From: Pseudomonas sp. Irchel 3E20
GTDB lineage: Bacteria; Pseudomonadota; Gammaproteobacteria; Pseudomonadales; Pseudomonadaceae
Direction: 5' to 3'
Length of the DNA stretch: 64,000 nt
Assembly (NCBI RefSeq): GCF_900187645.1
Contig: NZ_FYEE01000004.1
Coordinates: forward strand, 248,001 to 312,000
Shown here: positions 62,461 through 64,000 of the stretch, one piece after another
Layout: every line of letters starts with the position of its first letter
Numbering within the stretch: the first letter of the stretch is position 1
Made by a program: the position numbers and the translations under genes
The notes under the pieces: model-generated
Databases searched by the model: none
Told to the model about the DNA's origin: nothing
What the model saw: the letters and a program-made list of their open reading frames with translations, nothing else

Positions 62461-63186
62461 TTATAGAGTGGCCTCGTGTTGTTGGGTGTTGCCGTAATCG
62501 TCCAGGGTGCTAAAGCGCAACTTGACGTTGGGCGGCCATGTGTCGGGCAAGCCATCAAGCGGGAGGGTCGCCGAGGCCCCCGGGGCGATCATCGGCGGGT
62601 CTTCATTGCGATACTCCACCCCACCCAGGCTCACGACCACCGAAGACAAGGTGACGTGATAGCTGCCAGGGTTGTGCACCTGCACCACCGTGCCCTCCCC
62701 TCGACGCCACTGCAGTTGAGCAGGGGCGTCGCGGGCCTGCCCCTGCAGATCAACGGGGCGCAAAAACAACTTGATGCGGGTGCGGAAGGCAAACTGCAGG
62801 CTGCTGGCCTGTTCGTCGGCCTGGGCAGGTTTGGGCCGGATACCCAGCACATTGAGCCAGTACACCGACTCTTTGTCCGTCGGCACCCCTAGCCCTTGCG
62901 CTGCCTGGTAAGCCACGCGCAGGGCCGCGCTCTTGCCGGCCTCCATGCGCAGGATCGGCGGGCTGATGGTGAACGGCACATCGCTGTATTCGGCTTGCAC
63001 CTGGGGGTCGCCTTCATCGATCCAGACTTGCACCAGCCGTGGATCCGGGGCTTCGTTTTTCAACTTGAGGGTGACCTCGCGCCGCTCCATGGGGAAGATC
63101 ACCCGGGTGCTGTCGATCACGATTTCCCCCCGGGCACTGCCCACCAGCAACGCCGCCACCCACCCCCAGAGCAAACGGCGCTTCAT
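62461..63186 (-). CDS. Fimbrial chaperone (PapD-like)
   Basis: A 241-residue periplasmic chaperone with a signal peptide (MKRRLLWGWVAALLVGSARG) and two Ig-like domains. The domain 1 strand motif EIVIDSTRVIFPMERREVTLKLKN, YWLNVLGIRP and FRTRIKLFLRP are typical of PapD-like pilus chaperones. It overlaps the adhesin gene stop by 4 nt (ATGA). The usual order is subunit, chaperone, usher, adhesin; here the adhesin-like gene precedes the chaperone, and the usher should lie beyond the window or be elsewhere. Confidence 0.92.
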   Translation of the reverse strand: MKRRLLWGWVAALLVGSARGEIVIDSTRVIFPMERREVTLKLKNEAPDPRLVQVWIDEGDPQVQAEYSDVPFTISPPILRMEAGKSAALRVAYQAAQGLGVPTDKESVYWLNVLGIRPKPAQADEQASSLQFAFRTRIKLFLRPVDLQGQARDAPAQLQWRRGEGTVVQVHNPGSYHVTLSSVVVSLGGVEYRNEDPPMIAPGASATLPLDGLPDTWPPNVKLRFSTLDDYGNTQQHEATL

Positions 63187-64000
63187 CGGTAGCTCATCGT
63201 GAATGTGACCAGGCCATTGGCGCTGCCAGGCTTGACCACCGCTTCGGTCTGGATGTAGCGCACCGCCAGGGGAATGTTGAATACACCATTTCCGGCAGCG
63301 CCGGCCTGCCACTGATTGGGGTTGCCCTCGGCCGCGGAGTCCGGGCCATAGCGCAGCAGTGTTCCGTTGTGGAGCAATTGCAGGGCGATGCCTTGGGCGG
63401 TGGAGGTTGGGGTCAGGGACAGTTGATCGCCACGGTTGGCGGTGTTGGTCTGGTCGGTCAGGGTCACCCATACGTCCCGGGTCGGTCCTTCGCCGCCGCT
63501 GCATTGCAGTGCAATAGTGTCGCTGGCCGAGCCGGCGACGCTGCCCACCCCGGTAAACTCCCGCGCCGCGACTTTGCCCAGGTTGATCGCTATAGCCGGG
63601 GTGGATACCGAGCACGTGGGTTTGCGCGGAGGGTTAACGATAATGTTGCCGAAGTGGAACTGGTGATGCTGGTAGTAGCCGGCGCTCAGGTGTGCGTAGT
63701 AACGCGACGGTATCGCGCCGCCCTGGATAGGCCCCGTGGCGATGAAGATCACCCGCCCCTCCATTCCCCAGACCGGCAGCCCCGGCCTCTCGGGCCCGCG
63801 CAGAATGGTCACCCCGGTAGTAACACGTTTCATAGGCCCCATGTCGCGATCCTTAGCCATCATCACAAAGCCAACGCCGGGCAAGCCCGTTGCATAGACC
63901 GGCAAGGCCAGGCCGGAATGACCGAACTCCAAGCCTGTCCATGGTGTGTTGGCCGGCATGCCCATATGCGAGTAACGGTCAATCACAACGGTGGGGTCGT
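63183..64000 (-). CDS. Fimbrial adhesin, C-terminal part (runs off the window)
   Basis: The frame is open to the window's right edge on the - strand. A variable, His/Gly-rich part leads into a C-terminal pilin domain (TCSVSTPAIAINLGKVAAREFTGVG, then LQCSGGEGPTRDVWVTLTD with the paired Cys, ending FTMSYR with a penultimate-type Tyr), the donor-strand-accepting fold of FimH/F17-like tip adhesins. At least 267 residues lie in the window; a GTG at 63986 is in frame, but the reading frame continues upstream. It is translationally coupled to the chaperone. Confidence 0.82.
   Translation of the reverse strand, partial: DPTVVIDRYSHMGMPANTPWTGLEFGHSGLALPVYATGLPGVGFVMMAKDRDMGPMKRVTTGVTILRGPERPGLPVWGMEGRVIFIATGPIQGGAIPSRYYAHLSAGYYQHHQFHFGNIIVNPPRKPTCSVSTPAIAINLGKVAAREFTGVGSVAGSASDTIALQCSGGEGPTRDVWVTLTDQTNTANRGDQLSLTPTSTAQGIALQLLHNGTLLRYGPDSAAEGNPNQWQAGAAGNGVFNIPLAVRYIQTEAVVKPGSANGLVTFTMSYR

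Noticed and set aside
62226..62558. A 110-codon - strand frame overlapping the chaperone 3' end and the hpd upstream region
   Set aside because: It shares 98 bases with the chaperone gene in another frame, lacks a ribosome-binding site and has no recognisable pattern.
1..64000. tRNA, rRNA, riboswitch, prophage or integrative element
   Set aside because: No cloverleaf, rRNA signature, integrase or att-like direct repeat was recognised, and gene content and composition appear uniform; small RNAs cannot be excluded by eye.

Overview
The window reads as chromosomal DNA of a GC-rich Pseudomonas, most likely of the P. fluorescens group. The evidence is a complete exa/erc/pqq ethanol-oxidation locus with the P. 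aeruginosa gene types, a fadDx-like short-chain acyl-CoA operon with the P. putida gene order, an hpd gene, several REP/BIME-type inverted repeats, and codon use that looks uniform throughout. I see no insertion sequence, prophage, CRISPR array, rRNA or tRNA gene.

Layout. 0-4.4 kb (+): the 3' end of an AMP-binding acyl ligase, a TenA/PqqC-fold protein with a full set of di-iron-type ligands, an SDR, a periplasmic TPR protein and a QseBC-like two-component pair, all overlapping or nearly so. 4.5-9.3 kb (+): cheV, an HD-GYP protein with a cysteine-containing N-terminus, a chemoreceptor and a small protein. 9.4-16 kb: a FixL/FixJ-like pair (-) divergent from an AlkK-type acyl-CoA synthetase and an acyl-CoA dehydrogenase (+). 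16.2 kb: a small methyltransferase.

16.9-37.7 kb is the ethanol-oxidation regulon. It holds the hybrid kinase ercS and the Fe-alcohol dehydrogenase ercA, pqqB and a 23-residue pqqA, the aldehyde dehydrogenase exaC, a metallohydrolase, a SoxYZ-like carrier and cytochrome c550 (exaB), then the quinoprotein ethanol dehydrogenase exaA. After these come a pentapeptide-repeat protein, a large lipoprotein with a pre-toxin-TG-like segment, the exaD/exaE pair preceded by a 37-codon membrane-peptide gene, a CxxxCW protein with agmR, and a FIST protein with the hybrid kinase ercS'. ExaA oxidises ethanol in the periplasm with PQQ and Ca2+ and passes electrons to ExaB, and ExaC oxidises acetaldehyde. The AgmR, ExaDE and Erc proteins regulate this. 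A shared sequence, roughly CCAAAGTAGCAT, stands 67-83 bases before pqqA, exaB, the exaD-exaE operon and the FIST-ercS' operon. In three of the four it is exactly 26 bases from a -10-like hexamer, which marks it as a probable common activator site.

37.9-44.7 kb (-): a five-gene short/medium-chain acyl-CoA degradation operon (fadDx, fadB2x, fadAx, acyl-CoA dehydrogenase, fadBx) with an AraC regulator. 44.8-48.7 kb: pssA, a TSUP permease, nudC and a dienoyl-CoA-isomerase-like crotonase. 48.9-55.4 kb: an RstAB-like pair divergent from an RND pump without an outer-membrane channel gene. 55.6-62.1 kb: a DUF1345-type membrane protein, an aminotransferase, a second chemoreceptor, an Lrp/AsnC regulator divergent from a RarD/EamA transporter, and hpd. 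62.5-64 kb: a fimbrial chaperone and the 3' part of a fimbrial adhesin that runs off the window.

Family names come from motif recognition without database searches. Promoters and hairpins were read by eye.
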